Under the pieces are notes generated by a model, which saw only the letters and a program-made list of their open reading frames with translations, made no database searches and had not been told where the DNA came from. This document shows, in pieces, positions 36,001 to 46,811 of a DNA stretch of 64,000 bases; the first letter of the stretch is position 1; every line of letters starts with the position of its first letter. Source of the DNA: Rosa chinensis (lineage: Eukaryota > Streptophyta > Magnoliopsida > Rosales > Rosaceae). Both the position numbers and the translations under genes were made by a program. Location of the stretch: assembly GCF_002994745.2 (NCBI RefSeq), contig NC_037088.1, forward strand, positions 57,616,397 to 57,680,396, given 5' to 3'.

Positions 36001-36373
36001 GAAACAGAAAGTTGTGGCACGTTCTAGTGCTGAGGCCGAGTATAGAGGTATGGCTCACGGAGTGTGTGAATTATTACGGCTGAGAAATCTGTTACGTGAT
36101 CTAGGTTTCAAACTCAAAAATACCATGCAGTTGTATTGTGACAACAAGGCAGCTATCGACATATCACAGAATCCAGTACAACATGATCGTACTAAGCATG
36201 TAGAGGTTGATCGTCACTTTATAAAGGAGAAGCTAGATACCAAAATTATTAGCTTTCCTTTTGTTCCAACTGAAGAGCAACTTGCAAATGTACTTACCAA
36301 AAGAGTTTCTAAGAAGGCATTTTATGACTCACTAAGCAAGTTGGGCATGGTTGATATATATGCGCCAACTTGA
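33021..36373 (+). pseudogene. Broken pol of copia III
   Basis: Pieces in order: protease WIIDSGASDHMT (about 33060); pre-integrase WLWHRRLGHP with CETCVLAKS; integrase core HSDVWG and DNGGEY; then a frameshift near 33915 before EQNGVSERKNR; a further shift near 34180; linker; RT from about 34800 with WVFTVKH and [25 protein letters not shown]; a TAG at 35153 in place of a Gln codon; YVDDM near 35418; RNase H with ADWAG, DRRSTSGY, SSAEAEYR and CDNKAAI, with a TAG near 35990. Recognisable but not translatable as one protein. Confidence 0.85.
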
Positions 36374-36380
36374 AGGGGAG

Positions 36381-36577
36381 TGTTAGTGTGAGTCATCGTT
36401 CCCTATTAGGAACAGACTATAAGGGAATATATTGTTGTAACTACTTACCTTATATATGTTGTGTAGTAGTGTAGTACACAATAGTTGTATTACGATTGTA
36501 GTCTGTTTATATACACCATAGAATGGGTGTAATAATATATCAGAAAATTTATTCTCTCAACCTTATTCTATTTGACT
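36381..36577 (+). repeat. 3' LTR of copia III
   Basis: Preceded by GAAGGGGAG; about 10 differences from the 5' LTR by eye; followed by AAAGT. Confidence 0.9.
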
Positions 36578-37296
36578 AAAGTGGTAGATTCTTATTGATT
36601 CAGTATGTGAAATGCTGCATATCATAATTTATGGTTTCTAGAATAATAAATCTGTTAGACTTGCTCACATTTCATATTTTCATTCTGAAATAACAGAACT
36701 ATAATGCCAAACTCTATGGTTATGGTGTGGCCACGGTAGGGTTTGAAGGTTACAGGAGCCGTTTTCCTCTCGAGGATACTTATATAGACGAATGCATTGG
36801 TTTTCCTTTCAAGGATACTGAGTCTATGATGACTGGTACATGCTTCAACTGTCTTCACGAGTACTGCAGTATCCTTGATATTATAGAGCACATATTTATG
36901 CCTGCTCCCATCTAACTTTTGGTTAATTGTTTTCTTTTGAAGGTCTCTTGATCCCCGAAAGTGATGTGTACAGTTTTGGGCTCGTTCTCCTCAAAATCTT
37001 GTCCGGTGAGAAAATTTTCTATGGTAGGATGTCAGGGGTACAGGAAGAAAGGAAGTTACTTCAATCAGTCGGAATGGAGCCGTTTCTAGGTTTTTCTACC
37101 AAGTTAGTCAGTAAACACAATGTTAGGCAAGTTTCTGCTCTCCAAAAATGATAGAAGTCTTTGATGCTAGTATTGAAGGCCAGTACTCTTAGGATGTGGC
37201 TGACAAAGCACTTGGCCTTGCAATTCAATGCCTATCAGTAGAAGCCATGTCAAGGCTAAACATGAATGGGGTGGTACGAGTTTTGGAGCAGCTTTA

Positions 37297-37741
37297 GTCC
37301 GTAAATTGAACCTTCCCGAATGCTCCCACATTTAAGCCTCAAACTGGAGCTTTTTTCTTCACTTTGTATCTATGTCTGTAACTTCAGGCATCAAGAATTT
37401 GAACATTATTCAACAAAACATGTGCAGCTGGAGAGCGTTTTTGACTTGTTTGTTCAAACTCCCCTCTGCTTCAGAATTGAGAGTTAGTTTTATGCCCTAC
37501 AATGTCTGTCTCTGAGGAACTAATGTCGCATCATAAAATATAAAACTTGAACGTACTTGTTTATGCAAAAATCTTCATGCCTAATACAAACACTCCAACC
37601 AAGAGGTTAGAGGTTCGAGTTTTGGTGTGAGTTGTTTTGTAACCAGCAAAAAAAAAAACACATATTTCACCCCTGTACCATTTAGTTTAATGACATTAGC
37701 CCTTCATTTGTATCCTCAATTGGACTCATGGACGAGTAGTT
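37297..37741. other. 3' flank of unit F up to the LINE insertion site
   Basis: AT-rich flank. Around 37596-37662 the words AGAGGTTAGAGGTTCGAGT and a following A-run look like the B box and tail of a tRNA-derived SINE, but no A box is seen, so this is only a hint. The copy of the LINE target duplication ends the stretch. Confidence 0.4.
37730..37741 (+). repeat. Left TSD of the LINE
   Basis: GGACGAGTAGTT, repeated exactly at 41429-41440. Confidence 0.85.
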
Positions 37742-38127
37742 TTTTCGATAAGAGAAGAAAATTACAGAGTAAAACCCCTAAACACAACCTACATTCAGAG
37801 AATCAAAATAAAAAGCTTGAGCAGCAAACAAAGGAAGAGAGGTAGACCAGATTTTAGCTTGAGTCAAATGGCCAAGCTTAGCTAAGGCATCATCAAGGAC
37901 ATTAGCTTCGCGATGGACATACTAAATGAAACAAATGTGTAATTGGCTTGCCAAAAGCTTTATGTCTTTAATGAGAGATTTCAGGCACCAAGGGGGTCGA
38001 CATATACCATTAACAGCATCAATTAGAATCTTAGAATCTCCTTCAACTTTCAAGGAAGAGAAACCATGGAGCAGAGCAGCATGAAGACCAGCTCTAAGGG
38101 ATAGTCCTTCGGCTATTAGAATGTCCA

Positions 38128-38508
38128 TATTGAAGATTTGGCGATATGGTCAAGATATGGTTAACTTGGAATATACGTTTGTGCATGTGGTGAATCCTCT
38201 ATTATTGCAAAGCAAGCATGGTGGTGCTGCAGCAACATGGCACAACTGGTCCTTTCTCATTCAGTGGAGTTTAAAGCATGGTGAAGCAAGTCTAAGCATG
38301 GTGTCCTTTCTTATTGACTTTCCTCTTTTGTAATCATTTTAGGTAGGATCCAAGTAGTGTGAATCGTCTCAGTCTTCCTTCCTTTTCCTTTGTAGTGTGA
38401 ATCCTCTTAGTCTTCTTTCTTTTGTCTATATATTTACGCATTCATGTAAAGGTTACAACACAATTCAATACAAAGAAAATTTGCACCATCCATTTGTATT
38501 TTTCAACA
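38128..38508 (+). mobile_element. Solo LTR inside the LINE
   Basis: 381 bases with near-perfect inverted ends (TATTGAA, probably from TGTTGAA, and TTCAACA). It is flanked by GTCCA (38123-38127) and ATCCA (38509-38513), one mismatch. It splits the LINE RNase H domain between ACNNLHKW and ILIAEGLSL. A TATA-like CTATATATTTA lies near 38428. No internal or second LTR sequence exists, so it is read as a solo LTR left by recombination. Confidence 0.7.
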
Positions 38509-38804
38509 ATCCACTTATGGAGATTGTTGCAAGCTGCCAGAATAAAGATACCTTGATCATTCCTAAAAACAAACCACCAGATGTTGAAGATGAATGGAGC
38601 ACATAACCATCAAAGTAGAGTTTACAATAGCCCTATGAAGGGGGGGGGGACCATTCAAATAACTAAGGGTTGAATTTGGACTTAGGGACAGGTGAATTAA
38701 GCTTAGAATGGTGAGAAAAAGTATAGGCTGACAAAAATATAATGGTGGTTGGAGAAAAAGAGCTTATTTAGAAGAATAAGGTCATTTCTAGCTTTCCAAA
38801 TAAA

Positions 38805-40035
38805 GGGTTTTTTACTTCAACAGTGTCCGAACTCTTCGAGGACTTTTAAAAAGATACTTGAACTTTCAAAGTTATCAATGTGATACCTGGACTCATTTTT
38901 TTGTATCAACGTCATACCAACGGGCAATTTTCTTTAAGGAACCGTTAAATTTTGCACATGTGACCCATGTGAGTCACTTAATGAGGGTAAAAAGACTGAT
39001 TTGCCCTAAAAAAAATTGTTTTTGTTTTTTTTAATTGTTTGTTTTTTATTTATTTTTCTCTCTCTCTTCTTCTTCACTAGTTTTGCCTGTACGTTTCGCC
39101 AAAGAGAATCATCTCCGAAGTTGAACAAGTTTCCTCCGTTGCCATGGCCGACCTGAAATCCATAGCCGAATGCATAATCTTCTCCATTTATGCAAAGGTG
39201 TGAGTTCATATTTACAAAATCATCAGAAGCTCGGAGTGGAAGGATTCACCTCTTCTCGGATCCATAAGGAGGTCCTCAAGCTTTAGAATCTAAAGAACCC
39301 TAATTTTCTAGTCTTGTTCAAGAATTCAAGGTGACAACTCTTCAATTGTCTATAGAGAATTGAATGTCAAACCAGAATTGTGACAATGAAATCAAAGAAC
39401 CCTAATTTGAAGATTTACCCCAATTTTTTTCACTCACTGAATGTAATTCCTCAACCCCAAAACTGCACAAGCCACCATTAATTCAATTGGAACTGAACAC
39501 AGAGGCTCGGAATCGTCGCACCAGACTTCCACCCCGTGATGTTGACGCCGACGAGCATAACTGCTCTAGAAATGGATAGGTGCTGTGGTGCTAGCATTTA
39601 GTTACTATAATCCCAAGTTAGTCACTCCCTTCGTTCGAACCTCGGAGCAATCGCATAGCATAAAGCTCCCAATTTGAACTAGGACGGCGGTCTAAGCTTG
39701 AACGGGCACTAGCTCATGTTTTAAGATGTCAGCGAAGCATCGATGAAGCCAGGAAATCCGCCAGCAAAGGTGGTTCCGACAGAACCCGTAAACACCCAAA
39801 AAAATGTTGGCCTTCGATTTCCTCTCCACGGTTGATGAATGGACGAACCACGACCACAGAGATGTCGGTGATGGCGAGATAAAGAGATTAGGACCGGTGC
39901 ATTGCCGTGCGGTTGCCGGAATCTCCAATTACTGTAGGGTTATGCTTTTGTGTATTTGGGTCGTCAACTGGGTCGAAGATCCTAGAACATCTTCGGCAAG
40001 CTGCACAAGAAGGTCTGGATCACCGCTGGCGATAT

Positions 40036-40076
<41 letters not shown>

Positions 40077-40359
40077 AGATCCCTCTGTGTTGAATCGCAG
40101 GTAAATTCCAAGTCTGAGGTCTCGATCTCTGTTCTCGTTCATGGCTGAAGGCTTGTGCAAAATTCATTTTTACCCTTATTTTTTGCCTCACGTGTAGGAC
40201 ACGTAGTCACAGTTAACGGTTTCGTGACGGAAATTGCTCGTAGGTATGACGTTGATACAAAAAAAAAATGAGTCCAAGTATTACATTGATAACTTTGAAA
40301 GTTCAAGTATCTTTTTAAAAGTTCTCGAAGAGTTCGGATACTGTTGAAGTAAAAAACCC
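38805..40359. mobile_element. Non-autonomous Mutator-like (MULE) element inside the LINE
   Basis: Terminal inverted repeats start GGGTTTTTTACTTCAACAGT on both ends and match well for about 115 bases, then more weakly for about 90. A 9-base duplication (CCAAATAAA at 38796-38804, TCAAATAAA at 40360-40368, one mismatch) is typical of MULEs. It splits LINE sequence just before FIWKARND. The 1.1-kb interior has no transposase and no protein that I recognise; it includes a CT microsatellite. Confidence 0.8.
40031..40074 (+). repeat. (CT)n microsatellite within the MULE
   Basis: About 20 CT units; open frames here encode only Ser-Leu or Arg-Glu runs. Confidence 0.95.
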
Positions 40360-40590
40360 TCAAATAAAATAAGTAGTGCTTAAGGCTATGCTGAATGTAG
40401 GATTACCTGGTGAAGATATAGTGGAAAGGAAACAGAGCCAATCTATGAAGGATTGTTGCCAAAAAGTCGGACAAAAAGATTAGGAAAAGATTTGGCTATC
40501 TGTTTTTCCTAATCTCTGGGATTCGGGGCAGTCAAAAATAGAGTTACAAATTGGACATTGTCTATCAACATGCCGATTAGTAGAAATTTG

Positions 40591-41264
40591 GGCCACGTTT
40601 GTTTCCCCAAATATACGGGATGGATATGACAAAATAAGTCCAATCTAACCTCATGTCATGTTTGGAGGCCCAAACATGGATGGGCTGAAAAATTTGAATC
40701 CTATCTAACATGGATTACAAATCTAGTTGAAATGGTATCATTAAATTAAATCGACTTCGTTTCGACTCATCCCCGACAACGCCAAAACTGCAAAAGCTCA
40801 TCTCTTTCTCTCCAACGAGCCTCGAATCCATCTTCAAGCATAGCGACCTCATCTCCATCAACAACCCATCGCTATTATCCACCTTGCCGTACTCGACATC
40901 GGAGCGGGCTTCTCTTTAGGACCTTCAACGCGGCCTTCTTGGTCTCCTCGACCTTGACGAGCGCGATCTCAACGCTTTGGTTGATGGTGATCTCTCAGTG
41001 CTCGAGCTCATCGGGGCTCTTCTTGATCTCGCGCTCTAGGGTTTGGATTTTGCGGTTGATGGCCTCCGATTTCTGGAGGAGGTTTGCTCGAGCGAGAGGA
41101 GCTCTTCCAGACTAACATGGTTGTTTTGGCTTATCCAATCAGCCATGAATAAAGCCTACCAAACGTGTTATTAGAAAGATGCAAGACATCTCCAATCCAA
41201 TGTAGTCAAGTTTGATCATGATAGGATTAGAAATCCAATCTAATCCATGGCACCAAACACAGCC
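40591..41264. mobile_element. Small TIR element with 3-base TSD inside the LINE
   Basis: A 674-base insertion between LINE codons for RDQ and ISTNR. Ends are GGCCACGTTTG and (reverse) GGCTGTGTTTGGTGCC, flanked by TTG (40588-40590 and 41265-41267). The 3-base duplication and GGC..GTTTGG ends suggest a PIF/Harbinger-type MITE, though TTG is not the usual TTA. The centre is GC-rich and gene-like. Confidence 0.65.
40755..41120 (-). pseudogene. GC-rich gene-like fragment carried by the TIR element
   Basis: On the minus strand a coiled-coil-like frame reads SEAINRKIQTLEREIKKSPD, ELEH, stop, then EITINQSVEIALVKVEETKK. Base composition is far richer in GC than both flanks. I do not recognise the parent gene. 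Stops and the short length make it a captured relic, not a gene. Confidence 0.5.
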
Positions 41265-41428
41265 TTGGTCTCTAGTAGGGAGACGCTTTCGAAGAAGCTA
41301 CCAAATAAAAACCTAAACTTTAGGCGGTAAAATTTGTTTCCACATTTGCTGTAACAGATCAGAATTGAAATGAGCAACAGTATTCTGTAAAAGGAGAGAA
41401 GAAGCCGACTTAGGAGTAAAAGAATCAC

Positions 41429-41440
41429 GGACGAGTAGTT
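41429..41440 (+). repeat. Right TSD of the LINE
   Basis: GGACGAGTAGTT, exact match to 37730-37741. Confidence 0.85.
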
Positions 41441-42034
41441 AATATCTGTTCCGAGTTATTATATACAAAATAAAATATAAAATAAAATCACATTTCCCAC
41501 CGAAAGAAAAAATGAGAAGACAAATAGCATGGTTTGGAATCTTGGACTGTATGGGCTTGACAAAGCACGGGCTTAGGCCCATAATAGTCAAATTTATTAC
41601 CTATTCGGCTTCTCTCCACTCTCCATCTCTTCATTCTTCCGCTTCATCATCTTCACTTCTTCATTCTCCATGCCAAAACCAAGCCTGAAAATCAAGACGA
41701 TGACAACCACATCAACGACAGCGCGTGTTCTATGTGTCTCTCGCGCTTTCATTTTGTACGTTCACTGGCAGCCAACTCCATTATCACTCCTCTCCAAGCA
41801 GTTCCCCGTCGACTTCAGTCCGGTATGGAAAGAAACTCTGCTTTTGTCTACTTCAAAATATGTGATAATTTCAAAAATATATTCAAAAAAATGTAGGTTT
41901 ATCAGTCAAACTTAATATTCTTATCATCCGTCACGTACTTTTCAAAATTCATTCTCTCTTTAACCGAGTGTATAGCTTTGACTATTAGATTTTAGTCATG
42001 GTTATGAAGCTTCTTAGTTTGGTCAAACTTTCAT

Positions 42035-42068
<34 letters not shown>

Positions 42069-42272
42069 CTCTGGTTTATTGGTAAACTTCATACTCATAT
42101 ATTTTGAAATTTCTTCTCTTTTTATCAGCGTTTTACTTCATTTAGTTGTTTAAAGTTGCATTTGGACATATGATTTTCTGATTTTGTTCTGTTTGTTTTT
42201 ATCTTGTTATATCATCCCATGCATATTTGATTTACAAATGACTAATTAATGAATTTATTTCCTCATTCTCAG
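41441..42272. other. 5' region of unit G with probable first leader exon
   Basis: About 41600-41822 shares words with the regions before units H and I (TTCATTCTTC, CAACGACAGCGCGTG, GGCAGCCAACTCCATTA) and ends CTTCAGTCCG|GTATGG, so it is a likely first noncoding exon, with the promoter upstream. A (CT)n run lies at about 42040-42064. No coding gene seen. Confidence 0.5.
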
Positions 42273-42322
42273 TTGTACTTGATGAACTGAATCAGCTTTT
42301 GTGATCAGAGGCGGTCAACTCG
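42273..42322 (+). other. Noncoding second leader exon of unit G
   Basis: CTCAG|TTGTACTTGATGAACTGAAT ... CTCG|GTAATT; homologous to the leader exons of B, C, H and J. Confidence 0.55.
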
Positions 42323-42616
42323 GTAATTTTCTTGCTATTTTGGTGCATATACAAGCTGGTTATTTTGATAGAGATATCAGGTCAAATTTGATGGCTTTAT
42401 TCTTTTCATGATTGAATTGAGTTCATGGTTTTGAAGTAGAAAAATCTTTAGTTTGGTATGCGGAGACTTTATTTTTTGTTATGGTTAAAAGTATTATGGC
42501 TTTCATGGCAAGTTTATGAGCTATGGTAGTGCTCTTGCATTCTAGGTGCTAGTTACTTGAGCTTCTAATGTTTTGATTTCAATTGCTAACCATATAATTT
42601 CTTAGGGACTGATAGT

Positions 42617-42640
42617 ATGACTCATATCCATACTGTATGA
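42617..42640 (+). promoter_or_regulatory. Short uORF overlapping the unit G start codon
   Basis: ATG at 42617 opens MTHIHTV and stops at TGA 42638-42640, which overlaps the main ATG (42637-42639) as ATGA. Both lie in the first coding exon after a CTTAG acceptor. It could reduce or couple initiation of the kinase. Confidence 0.55.
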
Positions 42641-45422
42641 GTGGTGGGATTCGTACAAGCGTGAAGGGGTACCTTATTGCCAAACGCCTGGCTTTCAATG
42701 GGGAAATTGATACAGTGCATGAGGTGAATGAGACCATCAATAGCGATTTGACTGGGCCGCAAGCTTCTGATGATTTCGTAGATAAGAGACCACAAGATCA
42801 TCCAGGGACGCCCAGTGCTTCAACTTCATATGGGCTCAGTATAGGTGATGATAGCATTCTTCGCTTGCCAATGTTGAGCTATGCAGCAAAGGTACCTAAA
42901 TCAAAGTGGCACATGTGTTTATTCACTGATCATATGGATGTTTTAATGTCCCAGCCATAGACATATGGTAGTATAAAAGTGAATGAGTATAAGGGAGGAA
43001 AGCAAAACTCAGTAATGATTCTAATGGTTTGCACATTTAACTAATCTATTACAAAGAAGCCGAGAGTAGTATTGTTCTCAAATTTTTTCTTATAAGAGTT
43101 TGTCAGGTTTTCATTTACGTGTTTATGTGTGTCTTTAACTGGACAACATTACATTTTAATCTTTTGCCCGCACTTACACTATGGAAATCGAACTGCAGAG
43201 CATGGATTCAAATTGGAATAGAATCTGTAGAGCTATTAGTCTGCCCCATGATGGTACGTTTTCGATTCATGCTTCTTTCTGTCTTATCATGTTAAATGTT
43301 CGTACAAGAGGGTATATGAACAATTACTAGTTGTCCTGCTTCATGAAGAAAACAAAAGAAATAGAGGACTAAAATTTGCAATTCAATGATAGAAGTTTTT
43401 GACTCAGAGTCTAGGGGAAGAAGAACAAAGAAAACCCAATTAATTAGTTTTAAACTGTTTATCCTTGCAATTCACAAAATCGAAGTTTTACTTCATATAC
43501 TTTTGAAGTATGAACAACAGGAAACATAGTCTTCCTGCAGTGCGATGTTAGAATTTTTCTAGTTGTACACCTTTTTTTTCAAATAGTCACTCTGTAAGTT
43601 TCTAATTCCATTTTAGAAATTACCTATTAATTTAAGTTATATGGCATTTTTGTTACCTGTCTGAGATTGTATTCAAATAGCAAAGGTGTCATCTGCAGCA
43701 GTGTCTTCTTGTCCTCGGACAGAAGGGGAGATTTTGCTGAGGAGATTCTTCTTGAATGAACTTAAAATGGCGACCTGGAACTTCCATCCTGATAATATGG
43801 TGGGCGAAGGTGGTTTTGGTTCTGTTTTCAAGGGGTGGGTTGATGACTCATCAGCAGCTGCCAACCCTGGTAAGGGCATGTTGATTGCTGTGAAGAGGAT
43901 TAACAAAGAAGGTTTCTTGGGTCACGAGCAATGGTTGGTGAGTTTCACTTGTATCCATCATTTGCTTACATGCACTTTCACAATGTGTTGTTGATTTGTT
44001 TTTCAGTACCCTAAATGTAGCCTTTGTGGATATTAGTTGACAATGGTTCACATATGAGAATCTAATGAATGTTCAATTCCTAAAAGAATAGATAAAATGC
44101 TGATTTACCAGCTGTCAAAGAGGACACTGTTCAAATTCATGAAACAATCTTGATGGGGATCTTGCACCTTAATGGATTCTACAGATAAATGATGTTACAT
44201 GTAATATTATCACAGAAATTATTAACTCAGTTGTATCCCTTGAACTGTAGGCTGAAATTTACTACCTAGGAAGGCTGCGTCATCCAAATCTTGTGAAATT
44301 GTTGGGTTATTGCTTTGAAGATGGTCATCGGCTTCTGGTGTTTGAATTTATGTCTCGTGGCGGCTTGGATAATCATATATTTGGAAGTGAGTTATGAACT
44401 ATATTCACTTTAACATGTGACCTTTTCAATGAAGCAATTTAGGATAGGGATTCAAATATTTCAATATGAAGTATAGTTTTGGGACTAATATGTTGTTGGA
44501 ACAGGGGATTCTTGTCTTCAACCACTTTCATGGAACCTGCGTATGAAGATTTCCCTTGAGGCTGCTAATGTTCTAGCATTTCTTCACAATGGTGAGGAAA
44601 CAGTAGTCCATCGGGACATTACAAGTTCTAATATCCTGTTGGATTCAGTAAGTGAAGCATTTAATTGTTCAATCTTATGGCTTCAAGAAGACTTCTGGTA
44701 GACTTGCTCACACTTCATACTTCATTCAAAATAACAGACTTACAATGCCAAACTCGCTGACTTTGGTTTAGCAAAGGATGGACCCACAGGTGATAAAAGC
44801 CATGTTTCAACAGCAGTGATGGGGACACATGGGTATGCTGCTCCTGAGTATATTGCTACAGGTGTCTCTAGTTTATAGTTCTTTAATTTCTTCTTCTTTG
44901 ATTAACCATGTAAACTGCTACTTACTTTGTTTACCAGAAACTATGACAAGTTATTATGCCTTCTTTCTGATAATTGTTTATGTTGAAGGTCATTTAACTG
45001 CCAAATGTGATGTATATGGGTTTGGAGTTGTGATGCTCGAAATGCTGTCTGGAAGACGTAGTCTGGACCAAAGCCTGCCGACTGTGCAACAGAATTTAGT
45101 CGACTGGGCCAAACCTTACCTCGCCAGCAAACGCAGAGTTCTCAAAGTTTTTGATCCTTGTTTAAAAGGCCAGTACTCTGTGGCTGGAGCTCTTAAAGCA
45201 GCTAATCTTGCAAAACAATGCTTATCAGAAGAACCTGAGTTTAGGCCAAACATGACTGAGGTAGTAAAAGCATTGGAGCAGCTTCAGGGACCTGAAGACA
45301 TGAAGGGTTTGAAGATTCCTCAAAATGAGCCTTGCCAGAGTCCTCGTGCCAATTCAAGCAATCGCAGGAGAAGCACAAGTTGGATCAGCTTCATGCCATC
45401 TGCTTCCCGCAGCTATACATAA
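42637..45422 (+). CDS. RLCK-VII (APK1/PBL-type) kinase, unit G, complete
   Basis: This is the only unit with all seven exons and canonical splice sites: 42637-42891, 43199-43253, 43681-43937, 44251-44386, 44505-44647, 44738-44861, 44989-45422. They total 1404 bases, 467 residues. Domains: N-terminus [13 protein letters not shown], linker [22 protein letters not shown], Gly-loop [15 protein letters not shown] lysine at about 175, HRD 270-272, DFG 290-292, AAPE 316-319, C-lobe, and a Ser/Arg-rich tail ending SRSYT. By family it should be a cytoplasmic Ser/Thr kinase acting below receptor kinases. It has two oddities: the catalytic loop is HRDITSSN, with Thr274 instead of the Lys expected in Ser/Thr kinases, and STAVMGT replaces STRVMGT in the activation segment. 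Ser at position 2 rules out the usual N-myristoylation. Confidence 0.88.
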
Positions 45423-46758
45423 GATAGTAATGCAGGAAGCCTTCCCAGAGTACTCCTTGTGCCTTCCTCTCTCTTTGTTGGCCACTTGGTTGCTCAATAG
45501 TAGAAGCTTCTTGAGCTTATGTGTTGGTGCTACTGTGTATTGTATATGAGAACTTGAGAAGTAAGTAATTTTTCTTCTTCTCTATTTAAATCAAGGAGAG
45601 AGTTAATAGGTGTGTAAGGGTTTTGGGTAGAGAGAGTTGTTCATAACTCTAGTTATATGTTTCTCTAAATTGATCATAGTGGAATATCTTGCCGGTTCTG
45701 AAAGTGGACATAGTTTAATCCTATCGATTGAGTGAACCATTATAAATCTTGTTGTTCTTCGTGGTTTGTTTATACTTTATAGGTTGCTTACTTGCTTTAT
45801 TTAGCAGTGTTTGCTACTTAAAGAGTTCATGTCAATACTTTATGCACATCTGATTTTTGTTTTAGAACAAGCAAGATATGGAGTTCCAGCCAATACGAAG
45901 AGATTCGAATACATTATCCCAACAAAACCTATTGTATTTGGCTATAATCTAGATATAATGCTGCATTCTTTCTTTCCTATTTGACACAATTCAGAGTAGT
46001 AGAGTTTGTAATAGTTTTGAGAGTGATTTGGACTTGACTCACAACAACGTGCTTGAGCGATCTTGGGCCTAGGCCCATCACAGTCTAACATTACAAATCC
46101 ACAAGCTGGAGAAAAGCCCATACCATTACAAATCCCATAACAGTCGAACATTCGTCTTCCGCCTCTTCTTCGTTCTTCATTTGGAGAAAAGCCAAATTAA
46201 CGACGCTTATTCATGGCAGTCAACACCGTTACGACTCCAACCACCGGCTTCTACCGCCGTCCGAACCATAACTCCGGCAGTTGGCCGCCGACTTTAGTCA
46301 GGTAAAGTGATTATCTTTAGTTGCTCTGCTTTTGTGGTTGAAAAGTATATGTGTAGCTATCAATTGCTGTCTATTGGGGGGACTCGTGTCTCTTCATCTT
46401 CTACTCTCTCAGTTTTTTACTACAGAATTTTTGTTATCAGACGTCACATATTCTGGAGAATTTTCAACGAACTGAGTAACTGAGTGAACAGAGCTTTGAC
46501 TATTTAGTTATAATGTACAAAGCGTGCTAATTTGGTAATAGTCTCTATCGCTCTCTCTCTCTCTCTAAATTGTTGGTAGACTTCATAATCAGTGCTTTTG
46601 TTCATATATTATTTAGTTATAATCAGCCTTTTTTTTTTTTTTTTTTAGGAGAACTGGGATTTGGTAAATTCATTCAAGATTATTTTTATTTGTTATATCA
46701 TCTCATGTTGGATGAAAAGTTCCATGATTGATGAATTTTCTGTTTTCTTCATTTCCAG
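45423..46758. other. Unit G 3' flank and unit H 5' region
   Basis: 3' flank repeating words also seen after D and H (GGAGTTCCAGCCAAT, CCTATTGTATTTGGCT). Then 46060-46301 resembles the first leader exon region of unit G and ends TTTAGTCAG|GTAAAG. No other gene recognised. Confidence 0.5.
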
Positions 46759-46811
46759 CTTAATTACTTGAAGAACTGAATCAGCTCTATTGATCAAAAG
46801 CGGTCACCTTG
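46759..46811 (+). other. Noncoding leader exon of unit H
   Basis: TTTCCAG|CTTAATTACTTGAAGAACTG ... ACCTTG|GTAATT; homologous to the other leader exons. Confidence 0.55.

Larger units (their letters stand above)
31128..36577 (+). mobile_element. Ty1/copia retrotransposon III, inside a kinase exon
   Basis: Flanked by AAAGT (31123-31127 and 36578-36582) within exon 5 of unit F. The LTRs are 197 bases each and differ at about 10 positions by eye. It has an initiator-Met-type primer site, a leader, gag, and a pol split by stops and frameshifts, and a polypurine tract at 36373-36380. Its gag and pol differ from I, II and IV, so it is a separate copia lineage. Confidence 0.93.
30745..37296 (+). pseudogene. 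RLCK-VII kinase pseudogene, unit F, split by copia III
   Basis: Exon 4 (30745-30892) reads [35 protein letters not shown]. Exon 5 starts at 31011, carries a 20-base insertion that duplicates GTGCAGCTA, and is cut at 31127 by copia III, resuming at 36583-36602. Exon 6 (from 36697) reads YNAKLYGYGVAT, so DFG is lost, then degenerates. Exon 7 (36943 to about 37296) has ESDVYSFGLVLLKILSGE, an internal foreign-looking stretch, frameshifts and a TAG after LEQL. Exons 1-3 are absent; the left edge is copia II. Confidence 0.8.
37742..41428 (-). mobile_element. 5'-truncated LINE (non-LTR retrotransposon), with three nested insertions
   Basis: The 12-base duplication GGACGAGTAGTT flanks it (37730-37741 and 41429-41440), with a short A tail (T on +) at the left end. 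Read on the minus strand: a zf-RVT region (WKQILPPKV, RKRLPTRDQ, ISTNRHVDRQCPICNS; 41400-40500), FIWKARNDLI (about 38790), then an RNase H (RVT_3-type) domain: FVFRNDQGIFILAACNNL (about 38560), AEGLSLRAGLHAAL and VEGDSKILIDAVNG (38110-37990), YVHREANVLDDALAKLGH (about 37915-37860). Stops show decay. The frame can be followed across all three insertions. Confidence 0.85.

Noticed and set aside
37596..37662. tRNA gene or complete SINE
   Set aside because: Only a B-box-like word and an A run; no A box, no cloverleaf, no TSD found.
39804..40148. 114-codon plus-strand frame in the MULE
   Set aside because: Ends in a CT-repeat-encoded Ser-Leu run and overlaps equally long frames on the other strand; no recognisable domain.
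40139..40363. Minus-strand frame across the MULE right end
   Set aside because: It lies in the terminal inverted repeat, so it is transposon end sequence.
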